Shown: positions 53,001-64,000, counted from the stretch's first letter. The stretch: 64,000 bases of DNA from Phoma sp. XZ068 (GCA_004835665.1 RBKR01000008.1:1-64000), one strand, 5' to 3'. Notes: generated by a model from the letters alone, not told the origin. Numbers and translations: made by a program.

Positions 53001-54649
53001 ATGGCACCTCCCTTCTACATACTCGCAGTCGTTGTGCTGGCTTTTGGTGCTATCCCAAAAGGTTAGCATCAAACATTTTCTATTCTTTTTGATGTCAATC
53101 GCTAACCAAATCGCTCCAGGGTATGATGAGGGGGGATTCAGTGCCAGCGTAACGCTGCCAGCGTTCAAAGACGACTATGGCCTTCAAAAGTCCCATTGGG
53201 TTGGCAATGCAACCGGTCTTGCCAACCGCACCGCAAACATAACTTCTTTTGGTGTGCTTGGTGCGGCCTTCGGCGCCTTGATCGCGTATGCCCTCAATGA
53301 TAAAATTGGTCGACTCTGGTCATACAGGCTCGCTATTCTGGTATGGGCCAGCGGTATCTTGATGCAAGTTTTCTCATCTGGCATTTTCGGCTTCCTTCTT
53401 TTCGCAAGGATCTGGTCAGGACTTGGCTCAGGTGGTCTTACTGTCGTCTCACCACTGTTCCTGTCGGAAATTGCCCCCACAAAATCGAGAGGAATGATCG
53501 TCAGCATCTATATGGTCGTGTTGCTGTCTTTTTTGACACTTGGCTTTTTTATCAACTATGGTGTCAGCAAGTACATGACTCAAGGCAGATCGCAGTGGCA
53601 GATTGTCCAGGCAATTCCGCTGATACCGGTTGGCATTGCCTTCATCCTCTCCTTCTTCATACCCGACAGTCCAAGATGGCTCGCATCGAAAGACCGCCAC
53701 CAGGATTCTATAATCGCCCTTGCTCGTCTACGAGCAACAACTCAGGATGATCCAAATCTCATCGCCGAACACGAGAAAGTCAATTTTGAAGCAAATGCGC
53801 TCGTCGAGACGTCAGGCAACTCGATGTGGGAAGTGGCGAAAGAATGTTTCTCAACACCGAGTCTTAGAAGCCGCTACTTCCTCGCCGTTGCTATGCACTC
53901 GATCGCTCAGTGGACAGGCGAGTATGTACATTGGATTGATACGGCGTTTTACTGACTACCGAGCAGGTGGCAATGGAATCACATACTATATTAGTGACAT
54001 CTTCCAGTATGCTGGGATTAATGGCTCACAAACATCACTCATCACTTCTGGTGCCTACGGGCTGGTCAAGCTGGTAGTCACCATGGTCTTTGCTTGGGGT
54101 CTGATCGATAAAATCGGCAGAAGGCGATGCTTCCTAGCAGGCCTTGCTCTTCAAGGCACCACTCACATCTACATGGCCATTTACTTTGGCGCTATCGGTC
54201 AAGGCAACGCGCATGCTTCCAACGCCGCCATTGCCTCTGTCTTTGTGTATGCCACCGGATGGTCTCTTGGTCTGTGTACGATTCCGTACATCTACGGAGC
54301 TGAGATTTTTCCAACGAAGACACGTAGTCTCGCATATGCAACCACGATGGGTCTCCATTGGTTTTTCCAATTTGCAGTGGTGCGAGTCACACCGGTCATG
54401 CTGGCCGCTTTGCACAAGTGGGGCGCTTACGTCTTCTGGTCGATGATCTGCGCGATCGGTATTGTCCTTTTGGGCCTATGGGCACCAGAGACTAAGGGAG
54501 TACCTCTTGAGCGCATGCAAGAGCTCTTTGAGCACCCTTGGTATCGATGCGGAAGAGCCAAGCTCGCTCAAGAAGAATACCATGATACCTTCACAGAGAA
54601 GACCGCAATATATGCGGTTGAGCGCCGTGCAAGTAGCTCTAGTGCATAG
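53001..54649 (+). CDS. MFS sugar/quinate-type transporter
   Basis: Exons 53001-53061, 53120-53917 and 53967-54649, 513 aa. The first helix motif is FGAIPKGYDEGGFSAS, then NDKIGRLWSYR, the loop PDSPRWLA, DKIGRRRCFLAG after helix 8 and PETKGVPLERMQELF at the end. These are the sugar porter signatures, with the E-G-G-F variant common in quinate/inositol-like permeases. The second intron has a GC donor (ACAG|GCGAGT at 53918) and AG acceptor; this choice restores QWTGGNGITYYISDIF, a conserved helix-7 segment. Plasma-membrane uptake of a sugar, polyol or cyclic acid is likely. It converges on the P450 gene with 164 bp between stops. Confidence 0.92.
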
Positions 54650-54813
54650 ATACGAGGTTATAGCATTGGCTTGATTGGCCTTCTCCGTGATTGATCTGGC
54701 TGCGTCCAGTACTTTTTCCGCCACTTAATGCGTGCACTTCCGTACTGTCATCACACCTTGGCCGGTTATGGCTTTTATTGACATACTCTACTTCTGTCTC
54801 TCTATTCGTATCT

Positions 54814-55039
54814 CTAATCTTCATACTCTGTGAATACAAGCTTGCACAGTTTCGCTTTTGGAGATGTAACAAGAAAAGAATCTGAGAATTCCATCATCGA
54901 CGCAGTCATATCTGGCGCTGGGCGTGTTTTGTACTTGGAATACACGGCCCAGAGAAGAGCTCGCATCTCTGCTTGAGCAAGACTGCAGGTTTGTCAGTGC
55001 ATGTGTTATATATATTGTGTGTGTGTGTGTATGTGTGTA

Positions 55040-55075
<36 letters not shown>

Positions 55076-56620
55076 CAGAGATAATGAGAAATGACTTACT
55101 GTTTTCCAATACAGGTACGCGCGCCATAACCAAAAGTCATGTTAAGTTGCTGACGCTCCAAGCTCCCCTTCTCCTCCTCCCAACGCTCCGGGATGAAGCT
55201 ATCGCCATCAGGAAACGCAACAGGGTCTCGATGCAGCGAGTGTGATTGGCACGCCACAGTTGTTATCCCAGGCACGAAATAGCCCTCAAGCACTCGTCCA
55301 CCGGGTGGGACAAATCGCGGCAACGACAACGTTCCAGGTGCGTACAACCGTAGTGCCTCTTGCATAATGAGGCCTAGATATGGGAGTTGATCGAGTCGGT
55401 CGGTACTGCTGACGGTTCGGAGTTCAGCATGTAGTCTGTCCATGCGCTCGTAGTTGTGCGGTTGCGAAAGTTCCCACATCAAAAAGCAGAGAGTGTCGCC
55501 CGTAGTTTCGAGGCCAGCTGCGAGATGGTCGAGACACTCTGAGATGGCAAGTTTGGTATCAACTTCCTTCAAACTGGTGTATCGTGCTCCGACAGTGTAT
55601 GGAGACAGGTCGGGGCGGCAGATTGTAGTAGATACATATCTGCGGATGAACTCGGCCGCGAGGATGTGCTTCTTTGGCGGAGGACTAATGTATCCTAAGA
55701 TCTTTGCTAGCCAGGGTGCATAAAATGTAATGACCATTTCTGACAAGAGGTTAGCCATCGGCCAGATGTTTTAAACTAGCTAAAGAAGGCGATAATACTC
55801 ACCACCGCGGTCATCCAGGTAAGATAGGTAATCAATGATGCACATATGATCAGAATCGTTAAGCGAGCGGGTACCGAATGGATGAAAGAGCATAGCTGTA
55901 ACACAATCCAATGCGTACGCATGGAGTATTTGCTGTGCTAATGTCAGCAACAAGAGCGGCACATCGTGGGTACGAGTCAGCTTACGTAGACATCGGTTGA
56001 TGGAGCTTTCAGACATCTTTTAACAAACGTATCAGCACGTTCAGTGACTGTTTCAAGGACTTTAGATGCCAGTACGTTTGTGTTCGAGTATTTATCTGCG
56101 ATAGGACGACGGATCTCACTATGCTATGGTCGCGTTTAGTACGAAACCCGATGATTGTTGCGGTTCATCTTACCGACTTAGAATCCAACGCTGTGAACAT
56201 ATTCCTTTTTTGAGTTAGCGCTCGAAAGCTCAGTTCAATTTTGATTGCGCAAACCTACACATGTCCATCTTGGAGAAACAGATTATAAAAATCTGTCTTG
56301 GCAAAGTCTTTACTACCTGTGTTGTATATGGCCTTGGCTGATGCAGCACTGGAAAAGTGGACATAATCTGGCGCAAGGACAAAAATAGGCCCATAGCATT
56401 CATGTAATCCGTGTATCCATAACCGTTTTGTACCATAGTACTCGTGATATTTGAGAAACAGCGATGATGTCTTCAAGTACCATGGCCCAGGAATTCGACT
56501 GATGGGACTCCATACCAGACACCAAAACACTCTCCCAAGCAGAAATGATATACCTATCCCCAGCACACACAGTTTTATGTTGGTCGTGATGTATTCGAGT
56601 AATTGGCTTGAAAGCGCCAT
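54814..56620 (-). CDS. Cytochrome P450 monooxygenase
   Basis: Six exons: 56259-56620, 56174-56204, 55986-56123, 55803-55932, 55100-55739 and 54814-54982, 489 aa, all phases closing. An N-terminal membrane helix (about 15-35) is followed by SRIPGPWY. HSEIRRPIADKYS is the C-helix region. The oxygen-binding helix has AAGLETTGDTL, the ExxR motif appears as EALRL, and the heme loop is FGYGARTCIGK with Cys about 430. The last exon gives HLAQAEMRALLWAVYSKY. It would sit in the ER membrane and need NADPH-P450 reductase. Family resembles fungal secondary-metabolite or detoxification P450s; the substrate is unknown. The last intron (54983-55099) contains a GT microsatellite. Confidence 0.93.
55015..55072. 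repeat. (TG)n microsatellite inside P450 intron
   Basis: A nearly pure TG run of 58 bp with a few TATG interruptions, wholly inside the last intron of the P450 gene. On the coding strand it is (CA)n, lying between donor and branch site. Length polymorphism is to be expected. Confidence 0.95.
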
Positions 56621-57705
56621 GTCGAATAAGATGGGGGAAGTTGACGCTGACTGAGAAGAATCGACGCAAGCCGGGTTGCGAGTTTCTAAAAGATTGACGA
56701 GAGGACCGTTACACAGCTATTATTTGCGGATTGGGCTTCGTGATGAAATAAATAACTTGCACGCTCAGGTTTGCGGACATATGTGCGGTAAATTTACCTA
56801 ATTAAGCTGACGAGGTTTACAATGTGATGATTGACAAAGTTGTGGGGAAGCGCTAGCTGAACTTGGTGAAATTGCCGCAACGCCGTCTAGAACGTGATTG
56901 TCAATACCGGCCAGAGTGGTCACAAGTCATATAATCTCCCGCGGTTCGGCTATCATCTTCGAGGCGCTTGTCGTCTCGCCGTAATGTTAACAATCGATTT
57001 CGGTAGGTCAAACGCGAACGGGCGTCTACATCTGGCTGTGGCGTATAACTCTATGAAATAAGTTACCTGCATTATTAAATGCAATGGCTGCATTGGTTAC
57101 AGGGTTTATCATTGCTCTGATACGTCGCTTTCCGCGCTGATCAGCTTGTCATGCTAACTAAACTAAGCAAAACTGCCGCCAAAAAGAGTTTCGAATTCGC
57201 GGTTGCAAATGCCATCTTCCAGCTACGGCGTTGTTCCCTAAGATAACGGCTAGATTTGTTCGCCAAACCAAAGCCACTGCTGTGTCATGTTGAGCCGCGT
57301 CCTGTGTCATCTAGCTACCCCGCGTGCTACTTGTTATGCCAGGCTAGCGCTATTCACCAGATTAAATGTACTGATGTGCAGCGGTTATCTTTATCTTTTA
57401 CCGTGGCAAGTGCTAGCTGAACCCAGCGAATTTCCCGCAAGGAGGCTTCTATGCCGTCTATTGATAGGGTGCGCTTATCTTTTGGTCATTTCTCCAGGCC
57501 TTGTGGTATGCTAACTGAATGCAGTGGACATGCCGCCCCGTTCGTGTGGAGATCGAACATAAGTATAACCTCGAGTTTGCCGTAATGAGGTATTACATCG
57601 CAGGCAATACATCGCAGGCTACACCTATTCCTTAGCTGTGCTGAATCGTTATTCCTTGTTAGTCACCCCCATCCCAATCGATTGCGGCCAAACCTAGTGC
57701 CCGAC
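56621..57705. promoter_or_regulatory. Divergent intergenic region, P450 / permease
   Basis: 1085 bp between the P450 start (minus) and the permease start (plus). No gene called. Two similar stretches (AAGTGCTAGCTGAACCCAGCGAATTTCCCGCAAGG-type near 57404 and AAGCGCTAGCTGAACTTGGTGAAATTGCCGCAA-type near 56848) form an imperfect direct repeat of about 30 bp. That could be either a duplicated regulatory element or a small transposon scar. Confidence 0.5.
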
Positions 57706-59709
57706 ATGAGCGACGACTCCATCGCGGGCGCGAGCGCGAGCCCAGCCCGGAAGATGAAGTCCATTCATCTCGCTCTATACTCGCTTGTACTGCCAAAGTG
57801 AGTTCCAAGACTTCCAATCCCGAGCGGTCTCACCGCATCGCGTCGGTACAACTGGACAACCTGGCTAAGCTTAGGATAGTGTGTGGTCTTTTGCTGCGCA
57901 AGCACTTGCTATTGGAATATATGCAGGTGGAATACCCGTGCTCATATACGGTACCTTGATGTGGAGTGCACTACTCAGCCTGCAATGTGTGTCGTTAGCA
58001 GAATATTCATCTGCATATCCTTCGGGCATGGGATGCACCCTTATTGCGACCAAACTTGGGGGTGAGAAATACGGTCGATTCTGTGTAAGTGCTGCAATCA
58101 TTTGCTCCATCGTGCTTCTCTCAACACATACGGTTGGCCAGTATGTTAATATTTGGGTTCATCTATAGGGTTTCGCCACAGGAATGTTACATTTCCTTGC
58201 TGGACTCATCGCGCCGGCCGCATTTTTAAGTGGCATTGCTTCGGTTTGTTCCTCTCTTGGGACCATCATCAGCCCGGATTACGTACCGGAGACATGGCAT
58301 GTTTTCGTGGTATACCAAGGCTGCAATGCTCTGTGTAGTATCCTCAGCATTAGTAGCTCCAAGGGACTTGACCACGTGGCAACCTTTGGCGGTACGATAA
58401 CCCCCATTTCAGGCCTTAACATTCTATGAACAAAAGACTGACGCTCCATCGACACAGGCATTGCTCTTTTTACCATCTTCTTTGCCTCAATAGGGATTGT
58501 TATCTCTGGTGCCGATCCCATCACACCACATCGGTAAGACTTCTCGACAACCGCTCCAGCTAGTTGGTTTGTTTTTAGCTGATCATTACTCTACAGGGTC
58601 GTATGGCTCGACATTGTTAATATTACCGGCTGGCCCTCTTCATTTGCTTTTATCATCGGTGCCAGTCTGCCCTTGTCAGGCTTTGGTCCTCCTCACTGGA
58701 TGCTGAGCATGGGCGACCAGGTCATGAACCCCCGGAAATCGCTTCCGTTCGCACTACTCGTGCAGCAAATAGGCAACATTCTAATGTTGGTGACACCCTT
58801 TGCCCAATTGCCTTCTTGGGGTTGCGTAACCAAGGACGTATGCTAAAAATATGTACTAGGCTTCTCGCCTTCTTCATCGCTATTGGCTACGGTGTGGGGG
58901 CTGATTGGGATGCTATTGTTACTTCCAGTGTTCTTGCACCGTTCAACGCGATTTTCAACCATGCCATTCCCAGTCGTGGAGGCACCATTGCATACCTGGT
59001 GTTTTACTTGGTCTTAAACGTCATCAGTACTATAGCGGCAATTAATGTGGTCGTAAGGATGATGTATGGATTTGCAAAGACTGGAGCAAGTAAGTGATTA
59101 CGCAGTGCAGCCACCCAATACAACACTACAGCATACTAAATTCACCCAAATTGCTGACGATCTGCTATAGTGCCATTTTCAAACTGGCTCGGCGAATACA
59201 ACAGAAACCTTAATGGACCGGTCCACATGGCGTACTTTAGCATTGCAATAACTACGCTACTAGGCACGCTCATCTTTGCAACCTCGGCTGTCTTGAACAC
59301 TCTGATTGGAGCTGCTACGACTCTATTCTTTGTCGGATACCTTCCCATGTTTGTGGGCCACATCCTGACGGGTGGTCATAACCTAGAAGGTAAGGGATAT
59401 TTCTGTCTGCCTAGAGCGGCGAGCATTGGGCTAGCTTATATCAGCTCTGCCATCGTCGTACTGCAAGCAATATCCTTATCCCTTCCACCCGAACGGCCTG
59501 TGACCGTTGGCTCAATGAACTGGACTCCGCTGCTCACAGGCATGTGTATTCTCTCCCTCGTCCCAACCTGGTACTTTTATGGGAAAAGCCACTGTACTTT
59601 GGACGTCCAGCTGGCCGGCGAACGCGTTGATATTCAGGGGCTGGATGTATCTGTGGATGAGGAGAGTGTTACTCGTATAGTTTCGATGTCGGCTCGTAAG
59701 AAGTCTTGA
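57706..59709 (+). CDS. APC-superfamily amino acid/choline permease
   Basis: Seven exons: 57706-57797, 57880-58084, 58169-58391, 58458-58533, 58597-58785, 58860-59089 and 59171-59709, 517 aa. The first intron acceptor is taken at 57879 because it gives NVWSFAAQALAIGIYAGG in frame. The sequence has about twelve hydrophobic segments, with YAGGIPVLIYGTL, SLAEYSSAYPSGMG, GADPITPHRVVWLDIVNITGWPSS, GDQVMNPRKSLPFAL and MMYGFAKTGAMPFS. These are typical of the fungal GABA/choline permease branch (Amino-acid/polyamine transporters). Plasma-membrane import of a nitrogenous compound is likely. The family usually has a longer N-terminus. It ends 56 bp before the end of convergent regulator 3. Confidence 0.87.
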
Positions 59710-59765
59710 TGTGTATGATGTTGCAATTGGCGGTTCAAAACCAGACCAGATTTTGATACTGGATA

Positions 59766-61573
59766 TCAACTAGGAATTATTGTTAGTGCTATACGAAGCT
59801 TGTCATGTGACCTAAGGTCGAAGTGTTTACCATTTTCCACCCAGTCGGGCCAGCGAAGACCAGGGCTGTTATCGCGTATCTCCCATATTTGCTGCAACCC
59901 TAGCGCTTGTGACACATGCCGAGGTCGGGTTCTATTGGCAATGATGTTTCTAAAAGCCAAATCAACGGCCTCGCACCCTGCCACAGCCAATGGAAAGACG
60001 AGAGCATCCGATGCCGGGGAGTCTACTGAGACAAGAATAGTTTCGTCGACAATTTCCTTGACATAGCGACGAATTATGGGAGCCGTCCAGGGCATTTTTC
60101 TAAGTCGCGAGTAGAACAGAAGTAGCGTAGCAGCATGCATGGCTGTATTTACGTGGAGTAGTGACTCAATGTCTGCTGTTTGAGTCTTTTTAGAGGTCTG
60201 GAAGTCGTCGGCCGTGGCAAGAATTTCTTCTTCAAGCTGGGTAATTTTGGTTTCCATATCTTCGTCTTCAACCATGTCAATGGATTCTAGTGTGCGGCTG
60301 CATTGGTCCTGAACTTGTAGCAGCCTTCCTAGGCGAAGGAGTGGATTGATGAGTCGCGCCGAGAAGGCAAAGATTGGGTGAGTGATCCAACCTTCAAAAT
60401 CGGGAGAAAAGTTTTGTCGTAGTTCGTATTGGCGGAACTCGATGCTTTTGTGAACTTTGCTACTAAATACGGTGCCCCGCGTCCCTAAGGAGCACAGGGT
60501 TGCTATATCTGCCCAGCGAAGAAAAGCCATGATAGTCTGGTATGCTGCACTCGAAGAAAAAGGCGTGTCCGAAACCGTCTCACTGAGAAACGCTGCCGCG
60601 GCCCTGGCAATCTCCAAGAAGTTCTGGCTGCGGTCATGGTCACAGAAGTGAAGGAAAACGCCAGTTGCTATGATTTCGAGCAGCCCATCAGCATCGACAG
60701 TATGCACATCCCACGTGAGCAAGCGCTCTATGGCTTTGGAATACAGAGCTTCGGGCGACACTTGCAATCCCTCGAGTTGGCTGGGCCGCGTGTACTGCTT
60801 TGCAGCATAGCAAAACGCTGCCGCGCGCAAGGTTGGATTAGAGAGCGCCATACGTGGCACAATAGCCACGAATGGATTTTGTACTCGAGAATGCGTCTCT
60901 TCTGGGTCAAAACAGAGAAATGACTGTAGGCGATCGATAAAGTAAGTCCAGAGGAAGCGTTGCGAGTCCGTATCGCCGATCTCCGGCGGCCAAAAAGTTA
61001 AACCCCTTGGGGTAGGTGAGGTTGCATAGTGGACAACTGAGCTGGTGGTAGTCGGAATTGATTCTGTGTCATAACTGGATGCTGCAATCTGATGGCTTTG
61101 TGGCTCGTCTTGTGTGCTGTTCTGTGGGGTTGAAGCTCGCTGCGCTTCTTTGGAACCTCACAATTTTGTCAACATCATCGTGTACGATATAGTCGTGAAC
61201 TGGTTGGTGACAACCTACGCAACTGATCCTGTGCTATCGCACCACGCGCGGTCTTTGCCACTTTTCTCCTTGGGCTTGGGCCTGACCAACTTCGAAATGT
61301 TTTGTTTTCGCATGCATCATGGTGCTTGACACACTGTGAGCATCGCGGCTGTGCATGATCACACTAAACTGATGTCAATGTGATTGATTCTTACAACCAC
61401 TTAACCATCTCAATCCGTACCTTCCGTTTCTTTCGTGAACACTGTAGGCAGGCCCCTTGGACACGATGATTTCTGCCATCTGGCGAGGACATTGACAGGA
61501 TGCGAGTAAGGATTGATTGGGACGACATTGGCCAGGGTAACGTCAAATGATAGCGATAAGGGCTACCCCGCAT
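59766..61573 (-). CDS. Zn2Cys6 transcription factor 3
   Basis: Three exons: 61421-61573, 61243-61363 and 59766-61156 (introns 57 and 86 bp), 554 aa, or 527 aa if translation starts at the in-frame ATG at 61492, which leaves a more typical short N-terminus. The zinc cluster is joined exactly across intron 1: ACLQCSRKKRK, then CDHAQPRCSQCVKHHDAC (C-x2-C-x6-C-x6-C-x2-C-x6-C). The second half resembles the Fungal_trans_2-type regulators: LTFWPPEIG, FVAIVPRMALSNPTLRAA, AFLRWADIATL, NPLLRLGRLL, and LGLQQIWEIRDN near the end. No sign of disruption. The nearest neighbour is the convergent permease. Confidence 0.88.
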
Positions 61574-62691
61574 ATTATGCTAGTCCGCTTACGAGATATC
61601 GCGGTGGGCCTGGCGTTCGGCTGGACCTGCTGTGTCCGTGCGTATCATCCGTGTTCAACATCTGCCATTCTATTCAAATTTAACTTTGAAAGAAGCTATG
61701 AACAAAACATATCTACTTTGTACATGTATGCATTCTACCAACATGTTAAATGCTGCCATACTTGTTAAGAAGTAGCGTGTTGAAATGTCCTTGACTATGC
61801 GTTGCGTGCCTTCATTCGGGCGCTACGGACACGGTTTCGATACTGGGGATGTAACCTGTTCCTGCGACTATCTTTATTTGTGCGCCGCAACCCTTCGCCT
61901 TGAACCCTACGCGGTCTACCAGTACCAGTCTGTTCAACCGACTGCAACTATAAATAATACCGGACTCACTCTCACTTCCTTTCAACTTGCGCTACTGCCG
62001 CAGATAGCAGGTTGTTGAAATGGTGCACCGCCCAAGTCTGTGCGCTTTCAGTTTTACAAGTTGGGCTTGCTACATGGTCTCAGCGTTTCTTATCTTTCGG
62101 GGGATCAGCATTATGATCCGCCGTCGCGAAGGACTGCAGCGCGATGCCGCAGATTGGCTCAGGTCCTCTCCCGCACCGGTTTTGCTCGTCACGTCCAACG
62201 CATTAGCACCGAAGGGACACTCTGGCTCAACACAAGGAGACGGCCTTTGACAACCAGGACAGGAAGTCGTCGCAATAATCTGCCTTTGACGAGATGCTGT
62301 GTGATAAGGTAATAATTGATGAGACATGCTGTTATGTGACAATGCCGCACGTAGAGTACTCCGAAAATGTAACTATCACAATAAGACTCATGAAGAGAAA
62401 AGGTATGATGAGAAGGTTACTCAAGACAAGAGCATGGAGAGATGAATGATGACTGCTACTGGGGAACCTCGAATGCTCAAGCGCGAGCCCGGGGAAGGTT
62501 GTTCCAAGTAAGCTCAGTAGGTAGTGGCATATTTTCGCCGGTATCAGCGGGTTCTGTCCGGAGATGTTGGTCAGGTCACCACCCACGTACTGGAGGAGGT
62601 ACATAGCAGTAACCCTAGGATTTTCATGTACAACTTCGGCTCAATACAAAAGAGAAAGGTCCTATATTGTGCGGTGTAAGTGGCGTTGCGC
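61574..62691. other. Intergenic, no gene called
   Basis: 1.1 kb between the regulator 3 start and the end of the reductase-like gene. It holds short frames only, none recognisable. It includes the promoter of regulator 3. Confidence 0.6.
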
Positions 62692-63714
62692 TTACGAATG
62701 AAGCTGCGTTGCTCTTTCGACCACCTCCCGCAAAGCCTTCATTTTCCTTCCTGCATTCTCGCCTTCCCTCAGCAAATCCTCCAAAGTCCTGAGATCTTGC
62801 TTCGCAACCTTCTTCCCATGGTGAAAAGCATTGAACTCCTCAAACTTCATCGGCTTGGCTCCCTCCACAAGCGGTAAGTTGAACTTCATAGTCGCCCAGC
62901 TGCCGATCACAAACGATAGAAACCAACCCGTCCACCCGAAGCGTGGTAGGGTCAAAATTTCTGATTGCGCCCGCAGCATCAACGACCAGAGTTCGTGATT
63001 CGCGCGGAGCTGCTCAAATGGCCCGAAACCATCGATATTCCATGTGACCAGATGCAGCATAGCAATCAAAGGACCAATGGTTGCAATGAAGGCCGGTACG
63101 CGTTCAATGGTTAGTTTTCCGTTGACATTGTAGATGGCTTCGAGCTTCTTCGTCAGTATCGGTCGCGTGTTGAACACGATCAGGCCCACATTCGGCGGCG
63201 AATATGAAAACAACAAATCTGCCTTCGCCACCAGATCCTTGCTTGCCGTGTCCGGAACCGATATCATAGAGGTGTGATGGTGCGCAAGCATGCTAAGTGC
63301 GAGGACGAGGCGTGAGGGTTCGATGCCTGTGGTACGAGCATAGTGGTCCTCCATGTCCAAGCCAATTGCATCGTATATCAGGAAGCAGTCTGCATTCTGC
63401 TTTTCGTTGAGTAGATGACCGACAGATTGAAGTGTTGCGACACCGCCTTCTGAGCGCGCAGTGTGGCCGTCCAAGGTATCGAAAATGAATGCGAATGATT
63501 CCCCTGTAACTTCGGACACCGACTCGATAACACGGTACGAAGAAAATGTCTTTAGTTTATCATCTTTGTAGGAGTAGAGATGCTTTGGCGATACAAAGGC
63601 GGCTTTGCGACCAGGGCGTACGAGGTATGTGATGTCTGCACCGGCCGATAGATGGTATCCTTGGGACAGCCCCACGGCACCGCAACCAACGATTAGTACT
63701 TTTGGTCTTGACAT
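62692..63714 (-). CDS. Ketopantoate reductase-like (ApbA/PanE) oxidoreductase
   Basis: An intronless 340-aa frame. The N-terminal Rossmann motif VLIVGCGAVGLSQGYHL (GxGxxG at about 10-15) begins right after the start, then ITYLVRPGRKAAF, as in the ApbA N-terminal domain (NADPH-binding). The C-terminal half is helical (WNIDGFGPFEQLRANHELW, FNAFHHGKKVAKQDLRTLEDLL) but only loosely resembles the usual PanE C-domain. Fungal proteins of this type are often cluster or accessory oxidoreductases acting on 2-oxo acids or related carbonyls, not the pantothenate enzyme. Intact. Confidence 0.85.
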   Translation of the reverse strand: MSRPKVLIVGCGAVGLSQGYHLSAGADITYLVRPGRKAAFVSPKHLYSYKDDKLKTFSSYRVIESVSEVTGESFAFIFDTLDGHTARSEGGVATLQSVGHLLNEKQNADCFLIYDAIGLDMEDHYARTTGIEPSRLVLALSMLAHHHTSMISVPDTASKDLVAKADLLFSYSPPNVGLIVFNTRPILTKKLEAIYNVNGKLTIERVPAFIATIGPLIAMLHLVTWNIDGFGPFEQLRANHELWSLMLRAQSEILTLPRFGWTGWFLSFVIGSWATMKFNLPLVEGAKPMKFEEFNAFHHGKKVAKQDLRTLEDLLREGENAGRKMKALREVVERATQLHS

Positions 63715-64000
63715 GTTGAGTTACTGAAATGCATATATTGTGGAAGGGGTGCTCGATAGGCTTTATACCTTAGAATCATGTCATGGGCTGATCTGGTCCG
63801 GGTTTAGTCCGGCAGTATACGGAAATACGGCGTCCGCTACGGACGATGGATGGGCATGCATTCGAATAAATATTTGTAGCATCATCAATTTCCGTCATGC
63901 TATGAGGCATATACTTCCAAAATGTCCCCTTGTAGCTGCGTGGTGCCCATGACACCTGTCCCCGGTGTACAGTTAATGTACTCGAACTGAGCATCGCCCT
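63715..64000. other. Upstream region of the reductase-like gene, window edge
   Basis: 286 bp without recognisable coding sequence. It contains the promoter of the ketopantoate-reductase-like gene and is cut by the window end. Confidence 0.5.

Noticed and set aside
55096..55758. P450 C-terminal frame starting at its own ATG-like codon near 55758
   Set aside because: The first residues lie in an intron (55740-55802); the exon joins upstream exons in frame.
55780..56016. 79-codon frame as a separate small gene
   Set aside because: It is P450 exon 4 plus flanking intron sequence.
58085..58168. Read-through of the second permease intron as coding sequence
   Set aside because: The frame stays open for some residues but ends in a stop; GTAAGT and CTATAG splice sites give in-frame continuation to GFATGM.
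29112..63714. Classical secondary-metabolite cluster with PKS, NRPS or terpene synthase
   Set aside because: Tailoring-type genes are present, but no ketosynthase, adenylation-condensation or terpene cyclase motifs were found in this window; a core gene beyond 64 kb cannot be excluded.

Overview
This window is the left end of a chromosome of a filamentous ascomycete (Pezizomycotina). It opens with 16 perfect AACCCT repeats at positions 1-96. Genes have many short (43-142 bp) spliceosomal introns. Zn2Cys6 regulators are present. Long AT-rich tracts, almost free of CA, TG and CG, are what repeat-induced point mutation (RIP) leaves behind. The species cannot be named from the sequence.

Layout. 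(1) 1-4015: telomere, CT-rich simple sequence, an 18-bp tandem array, and a GC-richer mosaic of dispersed repeats with telomere-like boxes. (2) 4016-10684: two non-RIPed genes that diverge from a 213-bp spacer. One is a telomere-linked RecQ-type helicase (about 1553 aa, zinc-finger N-terminus); the other is an unrecognised 597-aa protein. (3) 10.7-28.7 kb: AT-rich, RIP-like repeat DNA. It holds an intact, un-mutated Fot1/pogo transposon with 65-bp inverted repeats (14610-16475). A secreted alpha/beta-hydrolase gene sits as an island (22454-23637). A second, diverged pogo-family element is half RIP-mutated. There are also long inverted repeats and possible LTR ends. (4) 29.1-63.7 kb: accessory genes of oxidative and hydrolytic catabolism. 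Intact: microsomal-type epoxide hydrolase, sugar porter, Zn2Cys6 regulator 1, Baeyer-Villiger-type flavoprotein monooxygenase, medium-chain reductase, Zn2Cys6 regulator 2, TIM-barrel amidohydrolase/lactonase, a second sugar/quinate-type porter, cytochrome P450, APC permease, Zn2Cys6 regulator 3, and a ketopantoate-reductase-like protein. A block of dead genes (41.3-48.2 kb) lies among them: an anion/allantoate-type MFS transporter, an acyl-CoA/4-coumarate ligase with an internal deletion, and a second BVMO with two stop codons and two frameshifts.

How the genes may work together (inference). P450 hydroxylation, reductase/dehydrogenase steps, Baeyer-Villiger ring oxidation to a lactone, lactone and epoxide hydrolysis, CoA activation and dedicated uptake would form a route for breaking down or detoxifying cyclic or aromatic natural products. 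Three local regulators are present and no backbone synthase (PKS, NRPS, terpene cyclase) is seen. The dead BVMO, ligase and transporter look like a decaying sub-module of the same kind.

Exon-intron models were built by eye from splice signals and reading-frame continuity. Most close exactly in frame, but none has transcript support.
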